Below are positions 63,601 through 64,000 of a stretch of 64,000 nt of DNA, piece after piece. The translations under genes were made by a program, and so were the position numbers. The notes below the pieces were generated by a model, which was not told the DNA's origin, ran no database searches, and saw only the letters and a list, made by a program, of their open reading frames with translations. Location: the NCBI GenBank assembly GCA_006386115.1, contig VFIW01000077.1, positions 124,001 through 188,000 of the forward strand, given 5' to 3'. How positions within the stretch are numbered: the stretch's first letter is position 1; every line of letters begins with the position of its first letter. This DNA is from Globisporangium splendens. Lineage: Eukaryota; Oomycota; Peronosporomycetes; Pythiales; Pythiaceae.

Positions 63601-64000
63601 CGCGCCAAATACTTCCTTGATGGTCTTCATACGGTTGTCCTTACACGCCATGAGCTCTTGGTACGTCTTTCCGATGAGCTTCGCCACAAAGAAGCTGGCG
63701 AGCATCGAGATGCCGATGACACTGAGCCCAGCAAACGCCGCCAGACCGACGACGGCATACAGCATGTAGATGACGACGGCAATCTGGAGTGGCATGATCC
63801 AGAGATCGTTTAGCTGGTACGCAGCCGATAAGATACTGTCAACGTCGGACGTGTACAGGTTCGAGATGTCAACGGTCTTGGCAGCACTCTTGCTCTTCAG
63901 GCTTCTTCGAATAGCTTTGCGGAAAAGCAGCGACTTCAACGCCACCGTCAGCCGAAGCGCGAGCAACTCGAGGTAGTATCCCATCTGCGCGATCACAATC
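60679..64000 (-). CDS. ABCC-G: MRP-type ABC transporter, 5' end outside the window
   Basis: The frame is open from the window edge for 1105+ codons; roughly the first 190 residues (leader and first TMD1 helices) are missing. It enters at IAQMGYYLELLALRLTVALK, within TMD1. NBD1: Walker A GAVGAGKSS, LSGGQKAR, FILDSPLAAVD; NBD2 as in ABCC-F. It uses CVFVRGR in place of SVFVRGR in NBD1, and its TMD2 and linker differ from F at many sites. The 3' flank is partly copied at the ABCC fragment. Whether it is intact at the 5' end cannot be seen here. Confidence 0.92.
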   Translation of the reverse strand, partial: IVIAQMGYYLELLALRLTVALKSLLFRKAIRRSLKSKSAAKTVDISNLYTSDVDSILSAAYQLNDLWIMPLQIAVVIYMLYAVVGLAAFAGLSVIGISMLASFFVAKLIGKTYQELMACKDNRMKTIKEVFGAIQIVKLNAWESQFADKIQRQRKLELSALVKLLYWVSASVFILWTSPIFVSIVSFAVYALVMDQALTAAKVFTAIALFNAIRDPLRDFPGVIQTCIRAKVSLTRMREYLELDEYDTKNIARSEEPGKPYGTAITVENGSFGWSKDTPILRNVNLEVENGDLVVVHGAVGAGKSSLCSALLGEMDKISGCVFVRGRVAYYSQQTWIQNMTIRENILFGNSYNHERYQKVLDACGLFPDLAEFPGGDATEIGQKGINLSGGQKARVGLARACYSDADVFILDSPLAAVDAVVQSEIFKKCICGLLADKTVVLVTHSPDIIASDAVNYKVLVDNGQLTGERHNVVNPRSSYALSNPSSCSVVKEAAYALETDLAGKAAKTDAGRLVDDEVRVDGRVSKRVFLEYINAAGGWKVCFLLVLVQTLWQSLQIGSDLWLSHWTGQKNAALNIGATEYNMTIYALLSGGSALMVLARTIVVAIGGLHASRHFFDRMTSALLKAPLRFFDMNPIGRIVNRFSDDVSVIDFDLQFSFGSLSVRLFFTVFQLATAVYMVSYLGFLILPLIFIYINVVQFYLAPSREVSRLMKTTASPVLSHVSESEEGVAIIRAFGSEYIERAFAENFRRVDENNKVRFVLNVVRQWFQLRMQLLGCGVVVVVVSSLVYLRDFLSPGLVGLAFSYALGVDGRLSTLVQAWSWVEIEMVSPERILEYVTVPAEGSKQPLVIEPSLEWPQHGTIKFENVVFSYKEGAPAVLKGLSFDIKNNEKIGIVGRTGAGKSSLTMALFRINELDAGRILIDGEDISTMPLRSLRSKLSIIPQSPVLFKGTLRAYMDPFDEFTDAEIWSAFEKVEMKEQIGSLENQLSYELSENGENFSVGERQMLCMARALLTQTRIVVMDEATASIDHATEKKLQTMIDRDFKDATVLTIAHRLATVLDSDRIMVLSDGNVVEFDSANNLVQNPKGVFYELAREGGYLDRLL

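Noticed and set aside
15745..64000. A 152-225 codon antisense open frame (starting MSDRQHRRVLEV..) repeated opposite every NBD2 copy
   Set aside because: It recurs only because the DNA beneath it is near-identical. It is the reverse of conserved ATPase coding sequence, with His/Arg-rich composition typical of antisense frames.
1..64000. CRISPR arrays, prokaryotic operons, origins, riboswitches, tRNA or rRNA genes
   Set aside because: The sequence is eukaryotic, and I saw no regularly spaced repeats with unique spacers, no tRNA-like fold and no rRNA sequence. Short RNA genes could still be missed by eye.

Overview
This is nuclear DNA from a eukaryote, most likely an oomycete (Stramenopiles). 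The evidence is: short introns of about 60-120 nt with GT..AG borders; a secreted GH81 beta-1,3-glucanase; a PUFA-type ELO elongase and a sphingolipid desaturase; large tandem families of ABCC transporters; and start-proximal motifs that look like the oomycete Inr+FPR core promoter (GCTCATT..CAATTT type). Genus and species cannot be read from the sequence. Exon joins below were worked out by hand from frame, phase and GT/AG borders.

Layout. 1.5-15.0 kb is a compact housekeeping block: cardiolipin synthase (-), RER1 (-), an ELL-like elongation factor (-), a GH81 glucanase with a Cys-rich, membrane-anchored tail (+), an unrecognised three-exon gene ending at an in-frame TGA (-), an SR splicing factor (-) and an ELO elongase (-). 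From 15.7 kb to the window end lies an ABCC (MRP-type) array: A(-), B(+), C(+), D(+), E(+), a 3' fragment (-), F(-) and G(-, cut by the window end). C, D, E and F are intact and A has one nonsense codon. B has one frameshift. Inserted in the array are a sphingolipid delta-4 desaturase (-), four PLAC8-family genes (-,-,+,+), a non-LTR retrotransposon remnant (-) and an insulysin-type metalloprotease (-).

The strongest signal is recombination. The last ~730 bp of all seven ABCC genes (NBD2, from just before Walker A to the stop codon) is almost identical at DNA level, while the membrane domains and most of NBD1 have diverged. Diagnostic variants inside and beside the tract group the genes in conflicting ways (B+C and D+E at the upstream edge, C+D and B+E in the middle, F+G apart), so sequence has been exchanged repeatedly. 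A and D share a second tract in NBD1. The truncated fragment joins a D-like 5' part to a G-like 3' part including G's downstream flank. The PLAC8 genes show the same pattern: near-identical cores, different ends, and a promoter with four conserved blocks in fixed order.

How the genes may work together (inference): ABCC pumps export or sequester conjugates, and some PLAC8 proteins affect metal tolerance, so this could be a detoxification locus in which substrate-binding domains diversify while the ATPase half is kept uniform. Nothing in the sequence proves a substrate.
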